In this document: in pieces, positions 23,311 to 32,462 of the stretch
How positions within the stretch are numbered: the first letter of the stretch is position 1
How the letters are laid out: every line of letters begins with the position of its first letter
Origin: Psychroflexus salis
GTDB lineage: Bacteria > Bacteroidota > Bacteroidia > Flavobacteriales > Flavobacteriaceae
Reading direction: 5' to 3'
Length of the DNA stretch: 64,000 nt
Assembly (NCBI RefSeq): GCF_014640175.1
Contig: NZ_BMGL01000008.1
Coordinates: 1-64,000 of the forward strand
Made by a program: the position numbers and the translations under genes
Notes under the pieces: model-generated
The model's input: only the letters and a program-made list of their open reading frames with translations
What the model was told of the DNA's origin: nothing
Database searches by the model: none

Positions 23311-24543
23311 TCAATAATCGTTAGTTGTATTAAAATCGTTGTAAGCACTCATGCCGTGCTCATGTTGGTCTAAACCTTCCACTTCTTCTCTAGCAGGAAC
23401 ACGAATTCCAATGGATTTTTTAATGCTGAAAATAAACAACCAAGCAGTTGCGCAGCAAAATCCACCTACAATAGCAACCCCTGTTAATTGATTTAAAAAC
23501 TGTGACCAGCTAGCTAATTCGCCAAAAATTCCTACGGCTAATGTTCCCCAAATACCACAAAATAAATGAACCGCTACAGCGCCAACCGGATCGTCAAGTT
23601 TTAAGCGATCTATAAAACTCACCGCAAAAACAATAACAATTCCAGATACTAAACCGATGGCAATAGCTTCTAGTGGAGACATTACATCTGCACCAGCCGT
23701 AATGCCAACTAAACCACCAAGTATTCCGTTTAAAAACATACTTACATCTAAGTTTTTATATAAAATTCTTGAAAATATAAAAGCACCCATTCCGCCAGAA
23801 GCCGCTGCTAGACTCGTAGTTACTAAAACTAAAGATGTTAAAGCTGGATCTGCAGATAATACAGAACCACCATTAAAGCCAAACCATCCAAGCCACAAAA
23901 TAAATACTCCCGCGGTAGATAGTGGAATATTGTGTCCTAATATTACTTGCGATTTGCCTTCTGTACTAAATTTACCAATCCGTGGACCCAATAAAATAAT
24001 AGCAATTAATGCAGCCCAACCACCAACTGAATGTACCAAAGTAGAACCTGCAAAATCATAAAATCCTAACTTATCTAGAAATCCGCCGCCCCATTTCCAT
24101 GAACCAACGATTGGGTAAATTAAACCCACGTATAAAATACTAAATAACATAAATGCATCTAATTTAATACGTTCTGCAACTGCGCCAGATACAATCGTAG
24201 CAGCTGTTGCAGCGAACATACCTTGAAAAATAAAATCAGTAAAATAAGTATACCCACCATCGGCATATGCTAAAGTGTTTCCATTTTCGGGTAAGCTGAT
24301 GCCTATGCCAGAAAAACCAAAAAAACCATTGAAGTCGCCAGGATACATTAAGCTAAAACCAACTACATAGTATAGAAGTAATCCTGCACAAATAATAAAT
24401 ATGTTTTTAAATAAAATATTAATCGTATTTTTTTGTCGAGTGAGCCCAATTTCTAATAAGGAAAACCCTAAATGCATAAAAAAAACTAAAGCTGTGCAGA
24501 CCATCATCCACACATTATTGGTAGTAAATAATTCTTGATTCAT
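23311..24543 (-). CDS. amt: Ammonium transporter
   Basis: 410 aa with about eleven membrane helices. The Amt signature DFAGSTLVHSVGGWAAL contains the first pore histidine, and AVAVHLFCGIWGT the second. FIFQGMFAATAATIVSGAVAERIK and LGWFGFNGGS are other conserved blocks. It conducts ammonia/ammonium across the inner membrane. It starts 11 bases after glnK, in the usual glnK-amt pairing in which the PII trimer plugs the channel. Confidence 0.96.
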   Translation of the reverse strand: MNQELFTTNNVWMMVCTALVFFMHLGFSLLEIGLTRQKNTINILFKNIFIICAGLLLYYVVGFSLMYPGDFNGFFGFSGIGISLPENGNTLAYADGGYTYFTDFIFQGMFAATAATIVSGAVAERIKLDAFMLFSILYVGLIYPIVGSWKWGGGFLDKLGFYDFAGSTLVHSVGGWAALIAIILLGPRIGKFSTEGKSQVILGHNIPLSTAGVFILWLGWFGFNGGSVLSADPALTSLVLVTTSLAAASGGMGAFIFSRILYKNLDVSMFLNGILGGLVGITAGADVMSPLEAIAIGLVSGIVIVFAVSFIDRLKLDDPVGAVAVHLFCGIWGTLAVGIFGELASWSQFLNQLTGVAIVGGFCCATAWLFIFSIKKSIGIRVPAREEVEGLDQHEHGMSAYNDFNTTNDY

Positions 24544-24554
24544 AGATTTTGTTT

Positions 24555-24893
24555 TTAGTTAATAGCTGGATTTCCTGTTTCTTTTGTTCGAATTCGGTAA
24601 GCTTGGTCTATAGTAGAGATAAATATTTTACCATCGCCAACTTCTCCTGTTGAAGCTGAATTTAGTAAAGTGTCTACAGTTTTATCAACAAAGTCGTCTG
24701 AAACTACAATAACTAGATGTCTTCGCTGTATATCGCTAGTGCTATATGAAACACCACGGTATACATGGCCATGTTTCTCATTTCCAACACCCGTAACATC
24801 CCAATAACTAAAAAAATTAACTCCAATATCGTGCAAGTCTTTTTTTACGCGATCAAATTTGGATTTTCGAATAATTGCTTCAATTTTTTTCAT
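24555..24893 (-). CDS. glnK: PII family nitrogen regulator GlnK
   Basis: 112 aa, full PII length. The T-loop reads HGHVYRGVSYS, with Tyr at the position that is uridylylated in enterobacteria, and the B-loop TGEVGDGKIF binds ATP and 2-oxoglutarate. The C-loop is IRTKETG. The T-loop around it (SYSTSDIQRR) is diverged, so the uridylylation status is uncertain. First gene of glnK-amt. It regulates Amt by direct binding when nitrogen is sufficient. Confidence 0.95.
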   Translation of the reverse strand: MKKIEAIIRKSKFDRVKKDLHDIGVNFFSYWDVTGVGNEKHGHVYRGVSYSTSDIQRRHLVIVVSDDFVDKTVDTLLNSASTGEVGDGKIFISTIDQAYRIRTKETGNPAIN

Positions 24894-25253
24894 GAAGATG
24901 ATTTTTAAATTTTGATAAAAATATATAATTAATCCTTATCTTTATAAATAATATAGGGGTATAGTATAATTTTTATTATATAAATAAAAATACACCCCTA
25001 AAAATTATGGGTATTTAATTTAAAAAGTAAAAAAATGTTTTTTTTGTAAAAACTAAAATTAAAAAACGAGAAAAAGAATGCTAACTCAAATTTGTTTCTA
25101 AAAATTCAATTTAACTTTTGGGTATTATATCATTTTAATTGTATAATGTTACTAATTTATATTCCAATGTAAAATAAAGGCGTAACAGCCAACTGCAGAT
25201 AGGTGTTCTAAGGTCTTTCTAAGTACGAGAAACATTTTAAATAACATTCGGTA
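24894..25253. promoter_or_regulatory. glnK upstream region with a GGGGTAT inverted repeat
   Basis: A very AT-rich gene-free stretch. TAGGGGTATA (24954-24963) and TACACCCCTA (24991-25000) form a 10-base inverted repeat with one mismatch, 27 bases apart; further GGGTAT words occur near 25008 and 25120. In otherwise nearly GC-free DNA this is a likely operator for the nitrogen operon. No TAnnTTTG and no sigma-54 GG-N10-GC element was found. Confidence 0.4.
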
Positions 25254-26471
25254 TTAGGATAAATGTTTTTTGGTTGGAACACCTAGGACTTTTAGTTTTT
25301 TAATGTCCTTAATTAGGTTTTGCTTTCCTGTTAGTTTTTTCATGGCATCATCAAACTTGTCTTTACTCGAATCAATACGATTTCCTAGCGTTTCTAATTC
25401 TTCAATTAAGTTGGCAAATTTATCATGAAGGTTTCCTGCGTGTTTAGCAATTTCCATAGCATTTTGCTGTTGTTTTTCGGTTTTCCAGATCATTTCAACA
25501 GTGCGCAAAGTAGAAAGTAATGTGGTAGGACTAACCAATAAAATATTTTGTTGGAAAGCTTCATAAAAAAAGTTAGTATCTTCACTTTGGGCTAAAAAAA
25601 GCGCGGGTTCAACAGGAATAAAAAGCAACACAAAATCAGGACTTTTTTCATGATGCAGATCTTCGTACTTTTTGTCTTTTAAGCCTTTAATATGATTTTT
25701 AAGAGAGAGTAAATGAGCTTTTAAGGCTTGTTCTTTTTCTTTTTTATCATCTGTACTCATATACCGTTCGTAAGCGGTTAGGCTCACTTTTGCATCGATA
25801 ATCATTTTGCGTTGATCGGGTAAATGAACAATTACATCGGGAAGTTGGGTTTTGCCACTTTCATTTTTGGTGGCTACTTGCACATCGTATTCTATACCTT
25901 TAGTAAGTCCAGATTTTTCGAGTACGCGTTCTAAAATTACTTCGCCCCAATTGCCTTGCATTTTATTATCTCCTTTTAAAGCTTTGGTTAAGTTTTGGGC
26001 TTCTTCTGCAATACGAATATTTTGTTCGTTTAATTGCTTTAACTGTTGTTCTAGCTTTGAATTTTCTTTAAGAAAGGTTTCATTATTCTTAGAAACTTGT
26101 GCTTCAAAATGTTTAATCTTTTCCTGTAAAGGGGAAAGAATTTGGTGTATGTTTTTTTGATTTACTTCCGTAAATTTTTCTGTTTTTTGTTCTAGAATTT
26201 TTTGAGCCAAGTTTTCAAATTCAGTTTTAAATCGTTTTTCTAGTTGAACTAAATCTGATTTTTGATCGGCTAACTTTTCTTGCAAATGAAGGTTTTTAGT
26301 CTGTTCACGAGTTAATTCTTGCTGGAATTCATTTTTTTGATTTTCAATTTTATCTTGTTTTTGAAGCTGATTTTCTAGGACTTCAATTTTAGATTTTTTC
26401 ATTTTTTGTCCTAAAAAAAGACCTAAAAATAAAGCAACTACTAAACTAATTCCAACAAATATAAATTCCAT
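25254..26471 (-). CDS. rmuC: DNA recombination protein RmuC
   Basis: 405 aa. One N-terminal membrane helix (residues ~3-22), a long coiled coil rich in Gln, Lys and Glu (~30-165), then the RmuC nuclease-like domain beginning KGDNKMQGNWGEVILERVLEKSGL, with VIVHLPDQRKMIIDAKVSLTAYERY and DFVLLFIPVEPALFLAQ. RmuC limits DNA inversions at short inverted repeats. It is last in a yhhQ-pepT-rmuC row with an 18-base gap. Confidence 0.93.
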   Translation of the reverse strand: MEFIFVGISLVVALFLGLFLGQKMKKSKIEVLENQLQKQDKIENQKNEFQQELTREQTKNLHLQEKLADQKSDLVQLEKRFKTEFENLAQKILEQKTEKFTEVNQKNIHQILSPLQEKIKHFEAQVSKNNETFLKENSKLEQQLKQLNEQNIRIAEEAQNLTKALKGDNKMQGNWGEVILERVLEKSGLTKGIEYDVQVATKNESGKTQLPDVIVHLPDQRKMIIDAKVSLTAYERYMSTDDKKEKEQALKAHLLSLKNHIKGLKDKKYEDLHHEKSPDFVLLFIPVEPALFLAQSEDTNFFYEAFQQNILLVSPTTLLSTLRTVEMIWKTEKQQQNAMEIAKHAGNLHDKFANLIEELETLGNRIDSSKDKFDDAMKKLTGKQNLIKDIKKLKVLGVPTKKHLS

Positions 26472-26489
26472 TTTAAATTGATTTATTGT

Positions 26490-27737
26490 TTAAGCATCTT
26501 CTGCGGTAATTTCTGCAATCTTTACAATTACTTGTGTAGCTTTTAACATACTTTCTAAAGGAACATATTCGTATTTTCCATGAAAATTATGTCCACCAGC
26601 AAATATATTTGGGCAGGGTAAACCTTTGTAGCTTAACTGAGAACCATCGGTGCCACCACGAATGGCTTTAAAAATGGGTTCAATTTTTAAGCTTCGCATT
26701 GCTTTTTCAGCAATATCTACAATGTGCATAACGGGTTCAATTTTTTTACGCATGTTGTAATATTGGTCTTTCAATTCGAGTACAACATTTTCTGTTCCAT
26801 GAATAGCTTGCAATTTTTGTACTTCATTTCGAACTAAATCTTTGCGTTTTTCAAAAAGTACTTCATCGTGATCGCGAATAATGTAATGCAAATGCGTTTC
26901 TTCTACTTCTCCTTTGATATCACTTAAATGAAAAAATCCTTCTTTTTCAGTTGTTTTTTCAGGTACTTCATCAGCTGGTAAAGCCTGTATAAATTGGCTA
27001 GCCATGTACATACTATTTACCATTTTTCCTTTTGCATATCCTGGGTGTACAATTCTTCCTTTAAAATAAATATCGGCCGATGCTGCATTGAAGTTTTCAT
27101 ACTCCAATTCGCCAATTTGGCTGCCATCCATGGTATAGGCCCATTTCGCTCCAAATTTTTCTACATCAAAATAATGGGCTCCACGGCCAATTTCTTCATC
27201 TGGTGTAAAGCAAATTCTAATTTTTCCATGTTCAATTTCAGGATGGTCTATAAGGTATTTCATGGCAGAAACAATTTCGGTTACACCAGCTTTATCATCT
27301 GCACTAAGCAACGTAGTTCCATCGGTAGTGATGATGGTTTGTCCTTTGTATTGCTGTAAATCTTCAAAATAATCAGGAGATAGGACAATATTTTCTTCTT
27401 TGTTTAAGAGAATATCTTTTCCATCGTAATTTTCATGAATTTGCGGATTAATATTACTAGCCTTAAAATCTGGAGAGGTGTCGTAATGTGCTACAAAACC
27501 GATACATGGCACTTTTTTCGTAGTTGTTGCTGGTAAAGTTGCCATAATGTAGCCTTTTTCATCTACTTCAACATCGCTCATTCCAATGCTTTGTAAATCT
27601 GTTTCGAGCAATCTGATTATTTCCCATTGTTTTTCTGTACTTGGTGTAGAATGGCTAGTTGCATCGCTTTGGCTATCGATTTTTATGTATTTTATAAATC
27701 GGTTTAAAACTTCTTCTTTATTAATTTCAATCTGCAT
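26490..27737 (-). CDS. pepT: Peptidase T (tripeptide aminopeptidase)
   Basis: 415 aa, M20B family. Metal and catalytic blocks are [11 protein letters not shown] (His and Asp), [11 protein letters not shown] (bridging Asp), [15 protein letters not shown] (catalytic Glu pair) and [14 protein letters not shown] (last metal His). It removes the N-terminal residue of tripeptides in the cytoplasm. It lies 11 bases after the queuosine-precursor transporter gene and 18 before rmuC, in one operon. Confidence 0.95.
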   Translation of the reverse strand: MQIEINKEEVLNRFIKYIKIDSQSDATSHSTPSTEKQWEIIRLLETDLQSIGMSDVEVDEKGYIMATLPATTTKKVPCIGFVAHYDTSPDFKASNINPQIHENYDGKDILLNKEENIVLSPDYFEDLQQYKGQTIITTDGTTLLSADDKAGVTEIVSAMKYLIDHPEIEHGKIRICFTPDEEIGRGAHYFDVEKFGAKWAYTMDGSQIGELEYENFNAASADIYFKGRIVHPGYAKGKMVNSMYMASQFIQALPADEVPEKTTEKEGFFHLSDIKGEVEETHLHYIIRDHDEVLFEKRKDLVRNEVQKLQAIHGTENVVLELKDQYYNMRKKIEPVMHIVDIAEKAMRSLKIEPIFKAIRGGTDGSQLSYKGLPCPNIFAGGHNFHGKYEYVPLESMLKATQVIVKIAEITAEDA

Positions 27738-27748
27738 TATTGTAATTT

Positions 27749-28459
27749 TTATTTTGTGTTATTTTCTTCGTCGATCCAATTAATTTCTTGGTTTTCCTTT
27801 AAATTAAATTTCTTTTTAAAGCTGTACACAATGGCGTATAAAATGGGGGTATCTATTAAAGCAATCAAGGCTTTAAATAGAAAACCACTTAAGAGTAAAG
27901 TCCAAAAGTCTTTCCAGTCTAATTGTCCAAAAATACTTAATAATCCTACAACTGCAGCTGTATCTACAAATTGAGAAGTAAATGTACTAAAGTTGTTGCG
28001 AAGCCATAAATGTTTTCCTTGCGTAATTTTTTTCCAAAAATGATACACCGAAACATCGATGTATTGTGCCAATAAATAGGCCAACATCGAAGCGCCAACG
28101 GCAATACCTGTTGCTCCAAATACTTCATTAAAAATTTTATTGTTTAACGGAGATTCTGCATAGGCTGGTAAATAATCTGCAATTAACACAATTAGCAAGG
28201 TAAAAATTGAAGCGAAAATTCCAGAAGTAACCACCCAATTTGCTTTTCGTTTGCCATAAATTTCACTTATCGTGTCGGTGATTAAAAATGTAATGGGATA
28301 GGGTAAAACACCCACAGAAATTTTAAAAGTGTAGATTCCAAAAAAATCTATGTTCACAAATTTCTTAAAAATTAAATTAGCCATTACTAAAGATGCTATA
28401 AACAAGGCAGCTAGGATTAAGTAAATCCGTAAAGCTAAATCTTTATCTTTATTTTTCAA
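27749..28459 (-). CDS. Queuosine precursor transporter (VUT family, YhhQ type)
   Basis: 236 aa with six to seven hydrophobic helices. Family blocks include [69 protein letters not shown] and DTAAVVG. The family imports queuine or preQ bases. The only start available at the correct length is TTG 28459; the next ATG would remove half of the first helix. A promoter element lies 31 bases upstream. Confidence 0.88.
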   Translation of the reverse strand: MKNKDKDLALRIYLILAALFIASLVMANLIFKKFVNIDFFGIYTFKISVGVLPYPITFLITDTISEIYGKRKANWVVTSGIFASIFTLLIVLIADYLPAYAESPLNNKIFNEVFGATGIAVGASMLAYLLAQYIDVSVYHFWKKITQGKHLWLRNNFSTFTSQFVDTAAVVGLLSIFGQLDWKDFWTLLLSGFLFKALIALIDTPILYAIVYSFKKKFNLKENQEINWIDEENNTK

Positions 28460-28478
28460 ATTTTTGGGTGTTGCGCTT

Positions 28479-28498
28479 TATATTTGCTTACAAATATA
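28479..28498. promoter_or_regulatory. Palindrome of two overlapping, face-to-face promoter -7 elements
   Basis: TATATTTG (28479-28486, plus strand), CTTA, CAAATATA (28491-28498, which is TATATTTG on the minus strand). One half fits folK-dNK to the right, the other yhhQ-pepT-rmuC to the left. The two transcription bubbles would occupy the same DNA, so they should exclude each other. Confidence 0.5.
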
Positions 28499-28573
28499 GA
28501 AGTGTGTTTGTATTTTAAATAACTTTAAACTGTTTTATTCACTTCGCTTTACGCTAAATTATTCTTAAAACTA

Positions 28574-29698
28574 TTGAATTCATTCACAACCACATACATT
28601 GCCATTGGTAGTAACCAAGGAGATAAATTAGAAAATTTAAACCAATCTATTCAGTTAATTTTTGAACGTATCGGTACTGTTAAAGCAGTTTCAAAAATAT
28701 ATACAACGCCAGCATGGGGGTTTAACGGCGAAGATTTTTTAAATGCTTGTATAGCTGTACAAACAAAATATTCTGCTGAGGTTTTACTTCAGAAACTTTT
28801 GGCTATTGAAATTGATTTAGGTAGAATTCGAATTCCACAAGCTGGATATCAAAACCGCATCATCGATTTAGATATTATTTTTTTTGGTGAAGAAAAACAC
28901 GATTCTAGCCAACTGCAAATACCACATCCTAAATTAGCAGAACGAAATTTTGTATTGTTTCCTTTAGCCGATATTACCCCAAAATTAATGCATCCACTTT
29001 TGCTAAAGCCTATTGAAGAATTGTTGAAAAAATCTGAAGATGCATCTAAAATAAATGAAGTTTCAGAAAAGTTGAAAATTCCTATTTTACCGAAGATAAC
29101 TTCAAATTACGTTGCTATTGAAGGTAATATAGGTGCCGGAAAAACCAGTTTGGCAACTATGATTTCTGAAGATTACAATGCAAAGTTAATTACCGAACGT
29201 TTTAAAGATAATCCTTTTTTGCCCAAGTTTTATGAAGACCAACATCGATACGCTTTTCCGCTAGAAATGTCCTTTTTAGCCGATCGGCATCAACAATTAT
29301 TAGACGATATCTCGCAATACGACTTATTTTCTGATTTTGTTGTAGCTGATTATGATGTTTACAAATCCTTGATTTTTGCAAAAGTAACCTTGCAAGAAGA
29401 TGAATATAGTTTATATAAAAAGGTTTTCGATATAATGTATAAAGAGTTACCCAAACCCGATTTATACGTGTATTTATACCAAAATACCGAACGACTTTTA
29501 GCTAATATTAAAAAGCGGGGTAGAAGTTACGAGCAAAACATCGAACCTGAGTATTTAGAAAAAATAAACCGCGGTTACTTAAATTTTATAAAAAGTCAAC
29601 AACAAATAAATGTAAAAGTCATCGATATTTCTGATATGGACTTCGTAGCTCACCGAAGCGATTATATCAATTTGTTAACAACAATTTCTAAACACTGA
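28574..29698 (+). CDS. folK: Fusion of 6-hydroxymethyl-dihydropterin pyrophosphokinase (FolK) and deoxynucleoside kinase
   Basis: 374 aa with two enzymes. Residues 1-160 are HPPK (AIGSNQGDKLENL, TTPAWGFNGEDFLNACI, RNRIIDLDIIFFG-like GYQNRIIDLDI, IPHPKLAERNFVLFPL), the folate-pathway step before DHPS. Residues ~178-374 are a deoxynucleoside kinase with P-loop GNIGAGKTS (184-192), the FLADRHQQL block and a lid IKKRGRSYE. The start is TTG, with no ATG nearby. The fusion links folate and nucleotide salvage; I believe it recurs in related genera. Confidence 0.92.
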   Translation: MNSFTTTYIAIGSNQGDKLENLNQSIQLIFERIGTVKAVSKIYTTPAWGFNGEDFLNACIAVQTKYSAEVLLQKLLAIEIDLGRIRIPQAGYQNRIIDLDIIFFGEEKHDSSQLQIPHPKLAERNFVLFPLADITPKLMHPLLLKPIEELLKKSEDASKINEVSEKLKIPILPKITSNYVAIEGNIGAGKTSLATMISEDYNAKLITERFKDNPFLPKFYEDQHRYAFPLEMSFLADRHQQLLDDISQYDLFSDFVVADYDVYKSLIFAKVTLQEDEYSLYKKVFDIMYKELPKPDLYVYLYQNTERLLANIKKRGRSYEQNIEPEYLEKINRGYLNFIKSQQQINVKVIDISDMDFVAHRSDYINLLTTISKH

Positions 29699-29789
29699 GT
29701 TTGAGATTTAAGATATCAAATTCAAAAATCATCAACCATAAATCTAATATCAGCAATCATTAATCCCAAATCAACAATCAAAAAATCAA
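29699..29789. repeat. Degenerate AATCA-type low-complexity spacer
   Basis: The convergent gap between folK-dNK and nadE consists of variants of AATCAT/AATCAAC/AATCCC. No terminator hairpin is visible. Its origin is unknown. Confidence 0.4.
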
Positions 29790-30578
29790 CTAACTTCGCA
29801 TTACATCTGGTATTTCACACACTGGAATTGGGTTCATTTTATGTTGATTTTTAGCATTCAAGTTTCTATAGATTTCTAAAACACGTTTTTGTCTTTCGTT
29901 TAAATTTTCATTTGAAGCATTTTCAACATACAACATAGCCCATTCTAATTCGTCGTAACTTGCTCCTAGTTGATCTTCATCGGTTCGGCTATCGCCAAAA
30001 AGTCCATCGGTTGGAGCCGCTTGTTGAATTTCTTCGGTAATGCCTAAATAAGCGGCAATTTCATACACTTCAGACTTCATTAAATCTGCAATTGGACTTA
30101 AATCTACGCCGCCATCTCCATATTTGGTGTAAAATCCAACCCCAAAATCTTCTACTTTATTGCCCGTTCCAGCCACTAAATAGCCATGCAAAGCAGCAAA
30201 ATAATATAGTGTAGACATTCTAAAGCGAGCTCTTGTATTGGCTAAACTTAAACTCTTTTGGTCAGATTCTGGTGTTTGGGGTAAAGCCGATTTAAAAGTT
30301 TCAAAAGTTTGGGTAAGATCTACTTTTAAGCTGCTTACATTGGCAAATTGCTTTTTTAAATTTTGAATATGTTTTTGCGCTCGACTAACTTGATTTAAAT
30401 CTTGATGAATCGGCATTTCTAAACAAAGCGTTCGCATTCCTGTCTTTGCGCACAAAGTTGAAGTAACAGCAGAGTCAATTCCTCCAGAAACTCCAATTAC
30501 AAAACCTTCTGTTTTGCTAGTTTCTGCATAATTTTTGAGCCAACTTACCATGTGTTTTACAACTAAATCTGTTTTCAT
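29790..30578 (-). CDS. nadE: NAD+ synthase
   Basis: 262 aa, the short form without an N-terminal glutaminase domain, so it is ammonia-dependent. PP-loop SGGIDSAV at 31-38, then LPIHQD-like EMPIHQDLN, NTRARFRMSTLYYFA, GTGNKVEDFGVGFYTKYGDGGVDLSPIADLMKSEVYEIA. It adenylates deamido-NAD and amidates it to NAD+. It is divergent from gldB, an arrangement I know from other gliding flavobacteria. Confidence 0.95.
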   Translation of the reverse strand: MKTDLVVKHMVSWLKNYAETSKTEGFVIGVSGGIDSAVTSTLCAKTGMRTLCLEMPIHQDLNQVSRAQKHIQNLKKQFANVSSLKVDLTQTFETFKSALPQTPESDQKSLSLANTRARFRMSTLYYFAALHGYLVAGTGNKVEDFGVGFYTKYGDGGVDLSPIADLMKSEVYEIAAYLGITEEIQQAAPTDGLFGDSRTDEDQLGASYDELEWAMLYVENASNENLNERQKRVLEIYRNLNAKNQHKMNPIPVCEIPDVMRS

Positions 30579-30714
30579 AATTCAATTTTAGGTAAAAATA
30601 CAACACTCGCTTAGTTTACAGAAACGAGAACTCCTTTAGATTATTTTTTTTAACCAAAGTTTGAAGCTCTTCATAAGAAATTGTTTAAAGTTAGCTCAAA
30701 GCCGTAAATTCAAT

Positions 30715-30722
30715 TAAATTTG
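30715..30722 (+). promoter_or_regulatory. Promoter -7 element of the gldB operon
   Basis: TAAATTTG (TAnnTTTG), 23 bases before ATG 30746. Confidence 0.45.
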
Positions 30723-30745
30723 TTTTCCAAATACAACTAAAAAAA

Positions 30746-31714
30746 ATGTGTAGATTTTATATTAAAAGTTTAAGTTTTTTAAGTTTAATCCTTCTTTTTG
30801 CTTGTGCTGAAGAAAAAGTAAATAATGAAATTAACAAAATAGAAGTAGATTTGGAACTTAAACGCTTCGACCGTGCTTTTGCTGAAGCTTCACCTAGCGA
30901 TTTGCCAAATTTAAAAAATGAATATCCGTTTTTATTTCCTACACAATTTCACGATAGTATTTGGGTAGCCAAAATGCAAGACACTTTGCAAATAGAAATC
31001 CAAAATGAAGTAGCCCAAAAGTTTTCTGATTTTTCAAAACATTACCAAGATATTGAGCTGTTTTATAAACATTTAAAATATTATTTTCCTGAATTTTCTG
31101 TACCTAGCCTAATCACTATAGCTGAAGAGGTAGATTATAAAAACAAAGTAATTTTAACCGATAATTTTTTGCTAATTTCACTCGACAATTATTTAGGTAA
31201 AAATCATCGATTTTACGAAGGAATCTATTCTTATGTTGCAGAATTACAAGATCCTAATTACTTATTAACCGATATAGCAGAAAAATATGCTCGCGAGTTA
31301 AACCAGCATAAACAAGGAAGAAATTTTTTATCGACTATGATTCATTATGGTAAATTACGCTACATTATTCAAGAGTTAATTCCATTTCAAGAAGCGCATT
31401 TAAACTTGCATTATACGGCAGACGAGCTAAAGTGGGCAAAGCAAAACGAGACTAAAATTTGGGAATATTTTGTAGAAAAAGACTTGCTATATAGTTCAGA
31501 TCAAAATTTAAATGAGCGTTTTATAAATTTAGCTCCGTATTCTAAATTTTACTTAGAATTAGACCCAGAAAGTCCACCAAGATTAGGACAATTTATAGGT
31601 TTGCGTATTGTACAAGATTTTATGGAAAAAAATCCCAATGTAAAAATGGACGAGTTACTAAAATTAAAAGAAGATAATCTGTTTAAGCAATCTGCTTACA
31701 AACCCCAAAAATAA
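30746..31714 (+). CDS. gldB: Gliding motility lipoprotein GldB
   Basis: 322 aa. Lipoprotein signal ending LLFAC (Cys20). Family blocks are KIEVDLELKRFDRAFAE, YPFLFPTQFHDSIW, KYYFPEFSVPSLIT, LLISLDNYLGKNHRFYEGIYSYVAELQDPNYLLTDIAEKYAREL and PGRLGQFIG-like PPRLGQFIGLRIVQDFM. GldB is needed for gliding and T9SS function in Flavobacterium. Its stop overlaps the gldC start by one base (TAATG). Confidence 0.95.
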   Translation: MCRFYIKSLSFLSLILLFACAEEKVNNEINKIEVDLELKRFDRAFAEASPSDLPNLKNEYPFLFPTQFHDSIWVAKMQDTLQIEIQNEVAQKFSDFSKHYQDIELFYKHLKYYFPEFSVPSLITIAEEVDYKNKVILTDNFLLISLDNYLGKNHRFYEGIYSYVAELQDPNYLLTDIAEKYARELNQHKQGRNFLSTMIHYGKLRYIIQELIPFQEAHLNLHYTADELKWAKQNETKIWEYFVEKDLLYSSDQNLNERFINLAPYSKFYLELDPESPPRLGQFIGLRIVQDFMEKNPNVKMDELLKLKEDNLFKQSAYKPQK

Positions 31715-32049
31715 TGGCACACAAAAAATCAGAAATTAGTATTACAGTAGAAACTGACGAAAATAAAATTCCAGAAAAACTAAGCTGGTCAGCACAAGAT
31801 GGTGGCGTAAATCAAGAAGAAGCCAAGGCTGTTTTACTCTCGCTTTGGGATGCTGAAAATCAAGAAACTTTACGCATAGATTTATGGACAAAAGATATGC
31901 CTATGGATGAAATGAAAAAGTTTTTTCATCAGACTTTAGTTACTATGAGCGATACGTATTACCGTGCAACCCAAGATGAAAAAATGACAGAAACTATGAA
32001 AGATTTTTGCGATTATTTCGCAGAAAAACTCGACTTGAAGAAGAAATAA
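31714..32049 (+). CDS. gldC: Gliding motility protein GldC
   Basis: 111 aa, cytoplasmic, no signal peptide. Recognised by SEISITVETDENKIPEKLSWSA, KAVLLSLWDAENQETLRIDLWTKDMPMDEMKKFFHQTL and YRATQDEKMTETMKDFCDYFAEKL. Loss of GldC in Flavobacterium reduces but does not abolish gliding. It is translationally coupled to gldB and followed after one base by a third gene. Confidence 0.95.
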   Translation: MAHKKSEISITVETDENKIPEKLSWSAQDGGVNQEEAKAVLLSLWDAENQETLRIDLWTKDMPMDEMKKFFHQTLVTMSDTYYRATQDEKMTETMKDFCDYFAEKLDLKKK

Positions 32050-32050
32050 T

Positions 32051-32431
32051 ATGGCATTAAACAAACTGATATTTGTTTACAATGCCCATAGTAACACAAA
32101 GCACGGCTTGCTAGATGCTGCTAAAAAAATACTAAGTCCAAGTACTTACGATTGTAAATTATGTGCTTTAACTTACGGTCCAATTTTAGAAAGGAAAAAA
32201 TGGAAAAAGTTTAGAAAAGAATCGGGCATTAGTATGGACTTTTTACACAAAGATGAGTGCGAAAAACAGTTTAAATCGAAGTTTGCCCAGCAATATAAAT
32301 ATCCAGTTATCTTAATTCAAAATCATTACGAGCTAGATATTTTTATGAATGCGAAGCAAATAAATAGCTTAGAAAATTTACCTACACTTATTAAAGAAAT
32401 TGAAAAACGTTTGAAGAATAATCCTAATTAA
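32051..32431 (+). CDS. Conserved hypothetical protein, third gene of the gldBC unit
   Basis: 126 aa, soluble, no signal peptide. It has KLIFVYNAHSNTKHGLLDAAKKILSPSTYDCKLCALTYG, with a Cys-x2-Cys in DCKLC, and a later FLHKDECEKQF and YPVILIQNHYELDIFMNA. The alternation of short strands and helices suggests a compact alpha/beta fold; the CxxC might be redox-active or bind metal, which I cannot decide. It starts one base after the gldC stop, so it is co-expressed with the gliding genes. I do not recognise the family by function. Confidence 0.75.
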   Translation: MALNKLIFVYNAHSNTKHGLLDAAKKILSPSTYDCKLCALTYGPILERKKWKKFRKESGISMDFLHKDECEKQFKSKFAQQYKYPVILIQNHYELDIFMNAKQINSLENLPTLIKEIEKRLKNNPN

Positions 32432-32462
32432 ATCATTACATAATAATTTTTTTGCTCTTATT

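Noticed and set aside
23657-24061. Plus-strand frame of 134 codons inside amt
   Set aside because: Pro/Ala-rich shadow of the Gly/Ala-rich transporter coding strand.
24894-25253. Sigma-54 promoter for glnK-amt
   Set aside because: I looked for GG-N10-GC upstream of glnK on the minus strand and found none in this AT-rich region.
27749-28459. Start of the queuosine-precursor transporter at an internal ATG
   Set aside because: It would delete half of the first membrane helix; the TTG at 28459 fits family length and the promoter position.
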